A stretch of 64,000 bases of DNA from Bacteroidales bacterium (lineage in GTDB: Bacteria > Bacteroidota > Bacteroidia > Bacteroidales > UBA10428): contig DATGXG010000026.1 in assembly GCA_035299085.1 (NCBI GenBank), forward strand, positions 74,568 to 138,567. The letters run 5' to 3'. Positions 32,041 through 41,844 of the stretch are shown piece after piece. The position numbers and the translations under genes were made by a program. The notes under the pieces are model-generated. The model did no database searches, had not been told where the DNA came from, and saw nothing but the letters and a program-made list of their open reading frames with translations. How positions within the stretch are numbered: the stretch's first letter is position 1; the number at the start of each line of letters is the position of its first letter.

Positions 32041-35000
32041 ATGAAAGCAAACCACTTATCCTCAAATATCAAGATGAAGGTATTTATTGTCCTTCTGGTA
32101 ATTCAATTTTTTCCTTTTTACCTATTGTCCCAATTTGCGAAGCCTCCATATCCGCTAATATTTGTTCATGGGCTTATAGGTAGCAATACTACTTGGAATG
32201 AAATAGTGGCCGAGTTAGGTGGTGATGCTAAAATATTTGATGTTTGCCTGAATCATGACAACGGAAGTTTATCATCATCAATATTATCAAATGATATAGA
32301 TGTTATCGGCTGGAGAGTAAAACCTGCAGTGCCTTCAAGTAATCGGTTATATGTTATAAATTTTGATAATTCACAATTCGCCGAAGAGGGACACGAAGAC
32401 CATATAAAAAGCAACCAAAGCGCAATCTACAAGCAGGGCTACGCATTAGGTAAAATGATTAAGGAAGTATTGATACTTGAAAAATCTGATAAAGTTATCT
32501 TGGTAGGACATTCGATGGGCGGATTGGCGATAAGAGAGTATTTACAGAGAACTATAAATGGAATAACCAATAATCCTCATTCTTATTGGATAGATCCCAA
32601 TCAAACGGATGGACATGATGTGGCAAAGGTTTTGACAATTGGAACACCGCATTCAGGTGCGAACGACTTAACTCTTACGATTCCCTTAATACTTGATTCT
32701 AAATCAGAAGCTGTAAGAGACCTAAGATTTGAACTATGTGATTTAAGCAGCTGTATAGATATGTTGTATTTATATGGTGGTTATGAGGGAATTCTAGGGA
32801 CAGGCTATCATAATAATGATATTAATTGTGATGGTTTAATAAACTCAGTTTCTGGTATAAATGATCCGGTAAATAAATTTAAAGACAACTCCTATATGCC
32901 ATTACCTACCAACATACCTTATACCTGGCTTACTTCAAACTGGGGTACTGTGTTTGATGGAGTGGTAATGTTAAATCGACAATGGTTACACGATAATGAA
33001 GGTTCTTGTCCTCATGGAATTTCCGATACGTTATTAATGAATGCCTTTCATATGAACGAAACAAAGGATGTTTACAGTTTGTTAAGGGGAATGGACGAAC
33101 CAGATTTAAAACAATTTGCTTATGAATTACAGATTAATCAGCCAATTAGTCAATACATAAGCGGTTTTGCAACCTTTAAATCACAAAACAATCATCTTGA
33201 TGTAGATTACTATAAGTTCACTTCTGATATAACTGGTACTGGTAGAATTGATATACGTGAATTTAATAATATAAATAATTGGCAAATAGCACTTTATAAC
33301 TCCAGTAATGGAACTCCTTTCATGCTAATAGACCATTCCGATTTTCCTGATAATACGGGCTACTTTACTTTTTCGGTACAATATGGAGAAACATATTATA
33401 TGAAAATAAAAGGAGAAGCATTGACTGATCCTCATTTACATCCGTATATGATTAAGGTCACAACTTCATCACCGGCAAAAATTTCATTTTCTTCAGTTCA
33501 ATTTGATAAGTCAGCTTATTTACCTTCTGAAAATGTTACGGTTTCGATTACCTTAAATAATCAATTAACCGGTGCTAATGTAAGCTATTCATTAGATAAT
33601 AAATCACCTGTAACCTGTAGCGAAATTGAAAACGGCATTTATAGGGCTACATTCACAGCCCCCACAGCAACCGGTCCGCATAACTTAATGGTGAATGCCT
33701 CAAAGACCGGTTATCAGGCCGCAACCTCATATAATGCTTCATTTCAGGTAGCAAATGCCGGTTTGAGTGTTCTTGCTTATCCTTCTCAGATTATTTTCGA
33801 TGGCTCAAATACATCAACCATAACAGCCACGTTGGTAAACGGACTCGGGCAGCCAATGTCAGGAATTCCAATCCAGTTTTATTCCACTTTTGGTCAGTTA
33901 ATTCCGGGAAATGCTGTAACAAATGCTCAGGGAGTAGTGAAAACTTTATTTACTCCTGATCAAACCGGTACAACTACAATCCAGGCAACTGCACAAACAA
34001 CCAATAGTCCCTCAGGTTCCACCACAATTAAGGTTACTTCTGCCGGAAATGGGACCTACAATATAACTCTTAATACATTTTTATTGTCAACTAACGCATC
34101 AGGATCCAGTTACAAATTAGATCCTTTTGTTTCATTTTCAAGTAATGGTCAGGCAGTCGAAGGCGTGTCCTGCACTGTATCTACCAATTTCGGCCAATTT
34201 CAGAATGGTAGTCAATCATTCACTCAGATATTAGGCGAAAATGATGATCCGGGCACATTTTTACCCGCACCGGTATTAAATGTCAATACAAGTGGTATAG
34301 CCACCATAACAATAACCGCGGGACCTACAACTTCAACATTCTCTTTATCGGTTTTTGTTGGTGATATTCCTAAAATTCAGCCTTTCTATACACTTGTCGA
34401 TGCAAGTTCAACAGAAAATATGGAATGTGAAATCGACTGGAATGCAGATGGCAATGAATTTGCTTACACGCCAGGTAAAATTGTCGGATTCCCTTCATTT
34501 GATATAGTTTATAGCGGTCCAAATACCGGGAACCCAACATCCCTTTCATTTTCTAAGACAGGCCAAAAGCTTATCATGGGGAGATCAAACGATAATCCTG
34601 TTTTTTATATTTATGATAATCAAACAAAAGTATGTACTCCATACAATCCAAACAATACAAGGACAAATACTGTTGCATGGTCTGATGGTACTGATGATAT
34701 CAGGTTTGCTCTGGCGAATAGTTTTAGTGGCTCACTTAATCAAATAATTATCAATAATGGAGAAAATTTCCAAAAAACCTATTGCTATACCGACGATGCA
34801 ACAGATCTCATCCAGGCCATGGACTGGAAAGGAAATTATCTTGCTGTAGTGACAGAAAAAGGTAACACGTACTTGTATAACTTTAATGCATCCCCGATAA
34901 CAAGATGGAAATTTTCCAGTGAAAGGCCATTTTTATATGGCATTTCCATATCACCCGATAAAACAAAAGTTGCTGTACTTGGAAGAAAATATACAGGAAA

Positions 35001-38000
35001 TAATAATTTATATATTATTAATGCTGGTACGGGTGCCCTGATTAATAAGTTTTCATTGGGATCCGATAATGGGAGTTTTTATTCAATTGATTGGTCACCT
35101 GATGGAAAAAGCTTGGTTTGTGCCGGGAATACAAGCGGTAACGGATATTTAAAGATAATAGATCCGTCGGACAATCGTATCTTATATGATCTCGTTACAG
35201 GCACAACAGAAGATATCCGCGGAGTTCGTTGGAGTTCGAAAAACATTATTGCAGCCATATATGGTTCAACTGTAAAATTCTATGCTCCGTTTGACCTGGA
35301 TGGTCCACAAATAAACATAGCATATCCCCCTGCTGGTTTTCAAACCAGTTATGATACCGTACATTTAAAGGGGAATATTATTGATGCAGTTGGCCTGAAA
35401 TCTGTTATAGTTAAATTAAATGCGACTGAATTTCAGAGCATCCCAATAGCTTCAGATGGTAGCTTTAATTTAGTCATCCCAATCGTTTCCGGTCAAAACG
35501 ATATATTAATCAATACCACTGATCGACTTAATAATAGCTCTAGTGCTTCTCATACGGTAGTTCATTATGATCCAGTTGCTGATGTTGATTATTATGATAT
35601 TGCTTTAAGCTACAATACAGGTAGCAGCAGCAGATTCACCATATCCTCCAACACAGCTTGGAAACTAACTGAAAACACTTCCTGGTTCGACATAAACTGT
35701 ACTGAGGGACGCAATGATCAGGTAATTACTGTCATTAGCACCCTTGCTAATAAGAGCAGCAGCATTTCACGAACCGGTGAAATAACCTTGAGTGGGAATG
35801 GATTTTCACCCAAAACGGTTACTGTAACTCAAACGACAGCTCCGTACATTAACATAAGTGGAATTACCGACATATATGGAACAGCATTAACTTATACAGA
35901 TGGAACGTCAAAGTCAGTTACTTCAGATTTAAATGGTGATTATTCAATCATTGTTCCTTTTGAATGGGGTGGAACCATTACGCCTTCCAAACAGGGCTAT
36001 ACATTTAGCCCTGTGTCGAGATCATATTCAAATTTAAATAATAACCAATCAGCTCAAAATTTTGCAGCGAATCCTATAACCTATACTATAAATGGCAATA
36101 CAGGTTTACCAGGGGTTTCATTAAGCTTTTATGATGGATCACATAAAACAATTAGTTCTGATGCCAGTGGAAACTATACTATAAGGGTTTCTTACAATTG
36201 GAACGGTAATGTAATCCCTTTTAAAGAAGGTTATAGTTTTTTACCCGTTAACAGATCTTATATAAATATAACATCCGATTATTCTGCTCAGAATTTTAGT
36301 GCTAATCCGTTAGTCTATTCAATTAGTGGAAATGCCGGAACAGCAGGCGTTATTCTCAGCTACACCGATGGTATTTCAAAATCAGTTATTTCAGATGAAA
36401 ATGGTAATTACTCGTTCACTGTATCTTATAATTGGAATGGCATTGTTACACCCACCAAAAATGGTTATTCCTTTATTCCGATCAATGCCGTTTATTCTAA
36501 TGTAATCGCAGATCAAAGCGGGCAGAATTTCTCAGCAACTGCCGTTACATTTAAAATTTCAGGCAATACAAGTGCGTCAGGTGTAACAATGACATATATC
36601 GATGGCGTTACAAAAACAGCCATCTCAGATGGTATTGGAAACTATACTATTATAGTCCCCTATAAATGGAGCGGGACTATAACACCTTCCAAACCTGGGG
36701 TGATATTTACTCCTGCAACCAGATCCTATACCAATATCATTGCAGATAAATTCGCACAAGATTATGCTACAGATATCGTTCAGTACAAGATTTCAGGCAA
36801 TGCCGGAGCTTCTGGTGTGACTCTCAATTATACCGATGGTATTCCTATGTCTGTTGTATCGGATTTAAACGGAGATTATTCATTGAATGTATCCTATGGC
36901 TGGAGTGGTACAGTTACACCTTTAAAAGATAATTATTCGTTTACACCCACAAGCAGATCATATCAGAATATAACAAAGGACGCAACTGCCGAAAACTTCA
37001 TAGTTTTGTTCTTGGAGATTATGCCTGTGAGCCAGAATGTTTCTTCATCTGCAGGTATTGCTACATTTTCAATAAATTCCAATACTGAATGGAAATCAAC
37101 TGAAACTTCTGATTGGCTTTCAGCTGCCAAAACTAATCCAACCACACTTACTGTCAATTATAATGAAAATATTAGTATTAATAATCGTTCTGCAATCATA
37201 ACACTTTCTGGAACAGGTGTAAATTCTCAAAATGTTACCGTTATTCAGGATGGCTGCGCATGTGTATCTCCAACAGGATTGGCTGCAACCGTAACCAGCC
37301 AGAGTGTAGCAAACTTCAATTGGACAAATGTAAATGGCGCTTATTTTTATGAGATACGGTATAAACCATCTACAAGTTTAAATTGGACAGTGCAGCAAAC
37401 ATTGGTTAATAATTATTATTTAACCGGACTAATCTGTGGCATAACTTATAACTGGGAAGTAAGATCAAATTGCAGCGATGGTGTGTTCAGTTCCTGGGTC
37501 CCGGCAAAAGATTTCAAGTTTACAGCTTGCCAGTGTAATTCTCCAAATAATCTCACAGTTGGTGCAAGTGGTCAGACAACAGCTGATCTGGATTGGGCAA
37601 ATATTACAGGCGCTTCGGGATATGAAGTAAGATATAAAGAAGCAACGTCATTATCATGGATAACTCAATCTATTACTGCAAGCAATTATTCGATTTCAGG
37701 GCTGACCTGCGGATTGACCTATGTTTGGGAGGTCAGATCAAATTGTGTTGATGGGAATTATAGTTCATGGGTGTCGGGACAGAATTTTAATACGGCTACC
37801 TGTCCATGTAATTCACCAACCAGTCTGGGAGTATCTGTTATAAATCAGAATTCCGCATTACTAAACTGGCATTCTGATGTAAATAGTTCTTTGGAATATG
37901 AAGTACGATATAAATCTGTAAATGATTTGAACTGGATTAGCAGGACAACTGACTCGAGCCAATTTTTAGCCACAGGATTAACTTGCGGTTTGTCTTATGA

Positions 38001-38823
38001 CTGGGAAGTAAGAACAATTTGCGGTAACAATAACTATAGTTTTTGGGTAGCAGGATTAAATTTTATAACTAAAAGTTGTCCATGTGATATTTCGGACAAT
38101 ATACCGAATCCACCTGCGATTGCTGCAACTACTCAGCCAACTTGTATGGAGGCCACAGGTAGCATTACTTTAGGTAATTTGCCTGAGACAGGAACCTGGA
38201 CATTAACAAGTGATCCGGGTGGCAGAATTACTGAAGGAAACGGATCTGATATAACACTTTACGGGTTCATACAAGGTCAATATAAGTTTACCGTTACTAA
38301 TGTTTTTGGTTGTACTTCGTTAGCCTCTGGCAATGTAATTATCAATCCGCAACCAGAAACTCCGGCTTCACCGGTAATCACACAGGCAATAAATGTATTA
38401 CACTCAGATAAAACTACAGGCAATCAATGGTATAATCAATCAGGGTTAATAGATGGTGCTACATCTCAGGATTATATTCCTACTTATGACGGGGAATATT
38501 ATGTAGTTGTCACCTTGAATGGCTGTAGTTCATTTCCTTCAAATAAAATAAATATTATTATTACAGAAGTTGCTTATGCCGGTTTTGGAAAGAAATTAAT
38601 TCTTTATCCGAATCCCGTAAATAATAAACTTATAATTGAAGCAATTGGGAACACAGAACAAATTCATTATGAAATATATACTTCCATGGGTCAAAAATTG
38701 TATGAAGGAAGTTTTATAGCTAATACAAGTATTAATACAGATAACTTGTCGGCAGGAATTTATATAATTAAACTGGACGATTGTAAGATATTCGAATATA
38801 GGAAATTCATAAAAGCGAATTAA
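32041..38823 (+). CDS. Giant T9SS-secreted lipase-like multidomain protein
   Basis: Predicted secreted protein of 2260 aa. After a signal region (about 12-32) comes an alpha/beta-hydrolase domain with FVHGLIGSNTTW and VGHSMGG (nucleophile Ser158), typical of lipases/esterases. Then follow a PPC-like beta domain (about 375-480), Ig-like domains (about 490-780, one Big_1-like), a WD40-type propeller (about 785-1090), a further Ig-like unit, a BACON domain (about 1180-1265), five ~77-residue repeats (about 1268-1655), a second BACON, three FN3 domains each with a CxC start, an Ig-like unit and a type A sorting domain (LYPNPVNNKLII near 2185 to the end). It is distinctly AT-rich, so it was possibly acquired or is fast evolving. 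It probably binds and hydrolyses lipid or polymer substrates outside the cell. Confidence 0.88.
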   Translation: MKANHLSSNIKMKVFIVLLVIQFFPFYLLSQFAKPPYPLIFVHGLIGSNTTWNEIVAELGGDAKIFDVCLNHDNGSLSSSILSNDIDVIGWRVKPAVPSSNRLYVINFDNSQFAEEGHEDHIKSNQSAIYKQGYALGKMIKEVLILEKSDKVILVGHSMGGLAIREYLQRTINGITNNPHSYWIDPNQTDGHDVAKVLTIGTPHSGANDLTLTIPLILDSKSEAVRDLRFELCDLSSCIDMLYLYGGYEGILGTGYHNNDINCDGLINSVSGINDPVNKFKDNSYMPLPTNIPYTWLTSNWGTVFDGVVMLNRQWLHDNEGSCPHGISDTLLMNAFHMNETKDVYSLLRGMDEPDLKQFAYELQINQPISQYISGFATFKSQNNHLDVDYYKFTSDITGTGRIDIREFNNINNWQIALYNSSNGTPFMLIDHSDFPDNTGYFTFSVQYGETYYMKIKGEALTDPHLHPYMIKVTTSSPAKISFSSVQFDKSAYLPSENVTVSITLNNQLTGANVSYSLDNKSPVTCSEIENGIYRATFTAPTATGPHNLMVNASKTGYQAATSYNASFQVANAGLSVLAYPSQIIFDGSNTSTITATLVNGLGQPMSGIPIQFYSTFGQLIPGNAVTNAQGVVKTLFTPDQTGTTTIQATAQTTNSPSGSTTIKVTSAGNGTYNITLNTFLLSTNASGSSYKLDPFVSFSSNGQAVEGVSCTVSTNFGQFQNGSQSFTQILGENDDPGTFLPAPVLNVNTSGIATITITAGPTTSTFSLSVFVGDIPKIQPFYTLVDASSTENMECEIDWNADGNEFAYTPGKIVGFPSFDIVYSGPNTGNPTSLSFSKTGQKLIMGRSNDNPVFYIYDNQTKVCTPYNPNNTRTNTVAWSDGTDDIRFALANSFSGSLNQIIINNGENFQKTYCYTDDATDLIQAMDWKGNYLAVVTEKGNTYLYNFNASPITRWKFSSERPFLYGISISPDKTKVAVLGRKYTGNNNLYIINAGTGALINKFSLGSDNGSFYSIDWSPDGKSLVCAGNTSGNGYLKIIDPSDNRILYDLVTGTTEDIRGVRWSSKNIIAAIYGSTVKFYAPFDLDGPQINIAYPPAGFQTSYDTVHLKGNIIDAVGLKSVIVKLNATEFQSIPIASDGSFNLVIPIVSGQNDILINTTDRLNNSSSASHTVVHYDPVADVDYYDIALSYNTGSSSRFTISSNTAWKLTENTSWFDINCTEGRNDQVITVISTLANKSSSISRTGEITLSGNGFSPKTVTVTQTTAPYINISGITDIYGTALTYTDGTSKSVTSDLNGDYSIIVPFEWGGTITPSKQGYTFSPVSRSYSNLNNNQSAQNFAANPITYTINGNTGLPGVSLSFYDGSHKTISSDASGNYTIRVSYNWNGNVIPFKEGYSFLPVNRSYINITSDYSAQNFSANPLVYSISGNAGTAGVILSYTDGISKSVISDENGNYSFTVSYNWNGIVTPTKNGYSFIPINAVYSNVIADQSGQNFSATAVTFKISGNTSASGVTMTYIDGVTKTAISDGIGNYTIIVPYKWSGTITPSKPGVIFTPATRSYTNIIADKFAQDYATDIVQYKISGNAGASGVTLNYTDGIPMSVVSDLNGDYSLNVSYGWSGTVTPLKDNYSFTPTSRSYQNITKDATAENFIVLFLEIMPVSQNVSSSAGIATFSINSNTEWKSTETSDWLSAAKTNPTTLTVNYNENISINNRSAIITLSGTGVNSQNVTVIQDGCACVSPTGLAATVTSQSVANFNWTNVNGAYFYEIRYKPSTSLNWTVQQTLVNNYYLTGLICGITYNWEVRSNCSDGVFSSWVPAKDFKFTACQCNSPNNLTVGASGQTTADLDWANITGASGYEVRYKEATSLSWITQSITASNYSISGLTCGLTYVWEVRSNCVDGNYSSWVSGQNFNTATCPCNSPTSLGVSVINQNSALLNWHSDVNSSLEYEVRYKSVNDLNWISRTTDSSQFLATGLTCGLSYDWEVRTICGNNNYSFWVAGLNFITKSCPCDISDNIPNPPAIAATTQPTCMEATGSITLGNLPETGTWTLTSDPGGRITEGNGSDITLYGFIQGQYKFTVTNVFGCTSLASGNVIINPQPETPASPVITQAINVLHSDKTTGNQWYNQSGLIDGATSQDYIPTYDGEYYVVVTLNGCSSFPSNKINIIITEVAYAGFGKKLILYPNPVNNKLIIEAIGNTEQIHYEIYTSMGQKLYEGSFIANTSINTDNLSAGIYIIKLDDCKIFEYRKFIKAN
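35845..37008 (+). repeat. Five ~230-bp coding repeats in giant exoprotein
   Basis: Five consecutive units encode about 77 residues each with the frame ISGN-(x5)-GV-x3-YTDG-x-K-x-(V/I)-(x)SD-x2-GNY-x4-Y-W-G-x-(V/I)-TP-K-GY-F-P-RSY-N. They look like carboxypeptidase-regulatory or Gram-positive B-type beta sandwiches. Nucleotide identity between units is only moderate, so the duplication is old. Confidence 0.8.
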
Positions 38824-38837
38824 AAAGAAGAAAAGTG

Positions 38838-39602
38838 TCAATTCAACCATTTTTCCAACTCTCTGATTCTTAAAATTGGAATCTTAAATTCATATTTCTT
38901 ATTATCTTTTTTCAGTATGCAAATTCTTTTAAGCCGGTTGACCCGCTCAAGATAAGCCAGATTAATAATTGTGGAGCGGTTTATGCGGGCAAAACAGCTT
39001 TTTGGAAGGGTCTCCTCAAACGAACCAATATTCATAGTAATTAGCTCGGGTTTTTCATTGCCTGTATAAATTTCGCAATAATTCCAGTCGGCTTTAATAA
39101 ATAGGATATCATGTGGATTGATCAGGATAAATCCTCCTGATGTATTGAATTTTATCTTTTTTCCCAATGCCTGCTCAAGTAAAACAGTATATTCCACTTT
39201 ATGCTGTTTTATTAAATATTGTTCCATAAAACGTTCCATAGTCAGCGCTAAATCTGTTTCATTTACAGGTTTTAGCAAATAATCAAAGGCAGATGCCTTT
39301 ATGGCCTTTATTGCAAATTTATCATACGCTGTTACATATATAATGAATGGCCTTTCAGAAGTATGACTTAAAGCTTCTGTAATCTCGAATCCATCCATGC
39401 CGGGCATTTGTATATCCATGAAAACCAAATCCGGTTTATGATGTAATATGCTCACAAGTGCCTGTTTCGAATCATTTACAACATCGGCAATTTTCAGGTA
39501 AGAATGTGCAGATAAAAGCTTTGTCATCATGCTTGTCGCTTGCTGCTCATCGTCAACAATGACACAACTGGCTTTTAGGGTTTGGCCTTTGGGGTATCCC
39601 AT
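38838..39602 (-). CDS. LytTR-family response regulator
   Basis: Two-component response regulator of 254 aa. The receiver domain (about 10-125) has the acidic pair in CVIVDDEQ, the phospho-acceptor Asp in DLVFMDIQMPGMDG, the Thr/Ser in YVTAYDKF and the Lys in YLLKPVNE. The LytTR DNA-binding domain (about 150-250) shows ILFIKADWNYCEIYT and RINRSTIINLAYLERV. The usual partner is a LytS/AlgR-type histidine kinase, but none is adjacent, so it is an orphan in this window. It is convergent with the exoprotein gene, with 14 bp between stops. Regulators of this type often control secreted or surface products; a link to the neighbour is not shown. Confidence 0.95.
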   Translation of the reverse strand: MGYPKGQTLKASCVIVDDEQQATSMMTKLLSAHSYLKIADVVNDSKQALVSILHHKPDLVFMDIQMPGMDGFEITEALSHTSERPFIIYVTAYDKFAIKAIKASAFDYLLKPVNETDLALTMERFMEQYLIKQHKVEYTVLLEQALGKKIKFNTSGGFILINPHDILFIKADWNYCEIYTGNEKPELITMNIGSFEETLPKSCFARINRSTIINLAYLERVNRLKRICILKKDNKKYEFKIPILRIRELEKWLN

Positions 39603-39960
39603 AGGTTCTGGAATATGTTATGGTTTATTTCTGATTATAAACTTACATTTTGGCTGAATCAAATGCAAACATCCAATGTTTTATTTTAAAACATACCCGA
39701 GGTTGGTAGGTGGACCTCCTCCACCAAAATTGTCGTATTTTAAGGAGATAAAAAATTAGATTGCAGATAGTCAAGCATGTAATCCTGCACGAGTGTTACC
39801 ACCTCGACAGGGTATACCCACCTCGACAGGGTGGTTTTGCCAACACCCAAGTTATCAGCATTTTTACTAATTTGGCGTATAAATGACGCATCAACGACCT
39901 GCTTAAAATTTGAATAGTTTTTAAGTTCAATATATCCTTGCACCGAATTTCAAATGAATT
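39603..39960. other. 358-bp spacer with short direct repeats
   Basis: This space holds a GGTGG...CCACC hairpin (about 39706-39722) and two copies of CCACCTCGACAGGGT (39799-39813, 39818-39832; period 19 bp). A minus-strand frame at 39740-39943 could encode 67 aa, but it reads through the direct repeats, has no recognisable domain and begins only 17 bp from the next gene, so it is probably not a gene. Confidence 0.5.
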
Positions 39961-40716
39961 ATGAAACAGCCAGATTTAGGAAGGAAAATTTCGGAACTGA
40001 GATTAGCCAAGGGGATGACCCAGGGACAACTTGCCGGAAAATGCAATGTAAGTCTAAGGACAATTCAGCGGATTGAATCAGCTGAAGTGACCCCCAGGAG
40101 TTATACAATCAGGTTGATTTTCGAAACACTGGATTACGAAATCTATAGTTCATTTGGCAAATTCTCTTATAACCTCGACAGGATGGCTTATAAGACCAGG
40201 ATTTGGCTCGGGCAACTTTATAAATATGTTCTGGATTTATTTAATTTAAAAACAAACACAATGAAAAAACTATCGATTTTATCTGTTCCCATTGTATCAG
40301 TCGTGCTCATCTTTTTGTTTATCAGCAATAGTCAGGCTCAAAGCGAAGACCGTGCTAAAAAAACAATAACTGAAACCAATGCAAATTTTGTTAAATGGTT
40401 CAACTCCGGAAAAATTGATTCTCTTGCAATGTTGTATTCCGTTAATGCCTGTATGATTCCCGATAATTACCATGCAATCTATGGCAGGGAAAACATTAAA
40501 GATTATTATGCATTCATTTACAATGCAGGTTTTCGTTTTACAACAAGCAAAGCTGAATCGGTAATAGTTTCCGATCCAATAGTGGTAGAAAGAGGCATAT
40601 GGAAAGGAAATCTGCCGGGTGAATTAGCGGGTACCTACATCACCCAATGGAAATATGAGAAAGGAAAATGGCTCATCGAAAATGAGATGACCAATTCGGA
40701 TCAATCCGGAAACTAA
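39961..40716 (+). CDS. XRE-type HTH fused to membrane/SnoaL-like domain
   Basis: A 251-aa protein in one open frame. Residues 8-62 form a classical XRE helix-turn-helix (ISELRLAKGMTQGQLAGKCN, then VSLRTIQRIESAEVTPRSYT). A linker follows to residue 100, then a hydrophobic segment 101-126 that begins MKKLSILSVP and ends ISNSQAQ, exactly like a stand-alone signal peptide, and finally a SnoaL/DUF4440-like domain (about 128-245, VKWFNSGKIDSLAMLYS through WKGNLPGELAGTYITQW). An internal ATG at 40261 could independently start the exported domain. Either it is a membrane-tethered regulator sensing a periplasmic ligand, or two products come from one frame. Confidence 0.75.
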   Translation: MKQPDLGRKISELRLAKGMTQGQLAGKCNVSLRTIQRIESAEVTPRSYTIRLIFETLDYEIYSSFGKFSYNLDRMAYKTRIWLGQLYKYVLDLFNLKTNTMKKLSILSVPIVSVVLIFLFISNSQAQSEDRAKKTITETNANFVKWFNSGKIDSLAMLYSVNACMIPDNYHAIYGRENIKDYYAFIYNAGFRFTTSKAESVIVSDPIVVERGIWKGNLPGELAGTYITQWKYEKGKWLIENEMTNSDQSGN

Positions 40717-40740
40717 AAAGAATAGGTGGAAAGCCCTCCA

Positions 40741-40887
40741 GCCACAGAGTGGCGACATCTTTGTAGTAATTGATATATAAAAGCGCAAGAGCCACGCTAG
40801 TGGCGATATCTTAAGATTTCGCCACTAAAGTGGCTCTGTGTTTACAGGAAATGTTATTACTACAAAGATATCGCCACTAACGTGGCT
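40741..40887. repeat. Palindromic GCCAC...GTGGCGATATCTT repeat cluster
   Basis: Four copies of a GCCAC-N4-GTGGCGA-(T/C)ATCTT(TGTAGTAAT) element: plus at 40741-40770 and 40791-40812, minus at 40813-40836 and 40855-40887. The inner pair abuts as a near-perfect palindrome, so the whole block can fold into one long nested hairpin. It lies between two plus-strand genes. Confidence 0.8.
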
Positions 40888-40936
40888 TATCGCTTAACAG
40901 AAAATTTTACTTAAATTCACTAAAAAATAATCCACC

Positions 40937-41656
40937 ATGAAACAAATACTCTCTATTTTACTGGCAGTATTGATCACATTGCCTTCATGCAGCCAAAACA
41001 AACCGGCAATTCTGATTTTTTCTAAAACAAAAGGATATTACCATGAATCGATCCCTGCAGGCATAAAATGTATAACTGAAGCGTGTGCCAAAGAAGGGAT
41101 TCAAGTGGATACAACCAAAGATGCGTCCTTATTCACTGAAAGCAACCTAAAAAAGTATAAGGCCGTAGTGTTCCTGAATACTTCCGGGGATGTTCTGAAT
41201 GAAGAACAACAGAAGGCATTTATCAATTATATCCATTCAGGCGGCGGATACCTAGGCATTCATGCCGCTTTGGATACCGAGTATGACTGGCCTTGGTACA
41301 ACCAGCTTGCCGGTGCGTGGTTTTTATCCCATCCGGCCCAACAGAAAGCCACTATTAATGTAACTGATAAAAATAACCCGGCTACTTCCATGCTTCCGGA
41401 TAAATGGACAAGAACCGATGAATGGTATAATTTCAAAAATATTTCCTCCGATATTAAAGTGCTTGCCTGGCTTGATGAATCTTCATATACCGGTGGAGCA
41501 AACGGTGAAAAGCATCCGTTTATCTGGTGCCATGAATTTGAAGGCGGAAGGGCTTTTTATACAGGCGTAGGCCATCGGGATGATAACTATGATGAGCCGC
41601 TGGTTCAGCAGCATTTGCTGGGGGCGGTTTTGTGGACTGCCGGTTTGAAGAAGTAG
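40937..41656 (+). CDS. ThuA-domain lipoprotein
   Basis: Lipoprotein of 239 aa: the signal ends TLPSC with the lipidation Cys18. The mature part is a ThuA-like (class I glutamine-amidotransferase-like) domain with LIFSKTKGYYHESIPAGI, AVVFLNTSGDVLNEEQQKAF, YIHSGGGYLGIHAALDTEYD, and FIWCHEFEGGRAFYTGVGHR near the end. In Bacteroidota and Planctomycetota, ThuA proteins occur beside glycan-degradation genes and some act on 3-keto-glycosides. The exact reaction here is unknown and there is no sugar operon next to it. Its TAG stop is part of a 7-bp tandem repeat. Confidence 0.9.
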   Translation: MKQILSILLAVLITLPSCSQNKPAILIFSKTKGYYHESIPAGIKCITEACAKEGIQVDTTKDASLFTESNLKKYKAVVFLNTSGDVLNEEQQKAFINYIHSGGGYLGIHAALDTEYDWPWYNQLAGAWFLSHPAQQKATINVTDKNNPATSMLPDKWTRTDEWYNFKNISSDIKVLAWLDESSYTGGANGEKHPFIWCHEFEGGRAFYTGVGHRDDNYDEPLVQQHLLGAVLWTAGLKK

Positions 41657-41673
41657 GGAGTAGGGAGTAGGGA
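41653..41673. repeat. GTAGGGA heptamer array (3 units)
   Basis: Three perfect GTAGGGA units start in the last codons of the ThuA gene and include its stop codon. The following GC-rich purine stretch is a decayed continuation. Confidence 0.8.
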
Positions 41674-41744
41674 CACGGGGAGAGTGGGAGATGGATGAAG
41701 GAACTGACAGAGTCTGCTACTGGATACTGGATTCCGGAAAATAA

Positions 41745-41778
41745 AAAAGGGCGTTTCAACCGAAACACCCTTTTATTA
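41745..41778. terminator. Bidirectional terminator, ThuA / DUF3467
   Basis: AAAAGGG-C-GTTTC pairs with GAAAC-A-CCCTTTT (one C/A mismatch, loop AACC), with A and T runs on both sides, between convergent genes. It is followed by short CAGCTTAAT and TTTCATT repeats (41784-41838). Confidence 0.85.
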
Positions 41779-41844
41779 TTTTACAGCTTAATCAGCTTAA
41801 TCAGCTTCATTTTTTCATTCTTTCATTTTTTCATTCCTTACTCA

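Noticed and set aside
39740..39943. 67-aa minus-strand frame beside the XRE fusion gene
   Set aside because: Half of it is made from two CCACCTCGACAGGGT direct repeats, it has no domain, and its start lies 17 bp from the divergent gene.
40741..40887. Possible CRISPR array
   Set aside because: Copies are in opposite orientations with no regular spacers and no cas genes; they form a nested palindrome.
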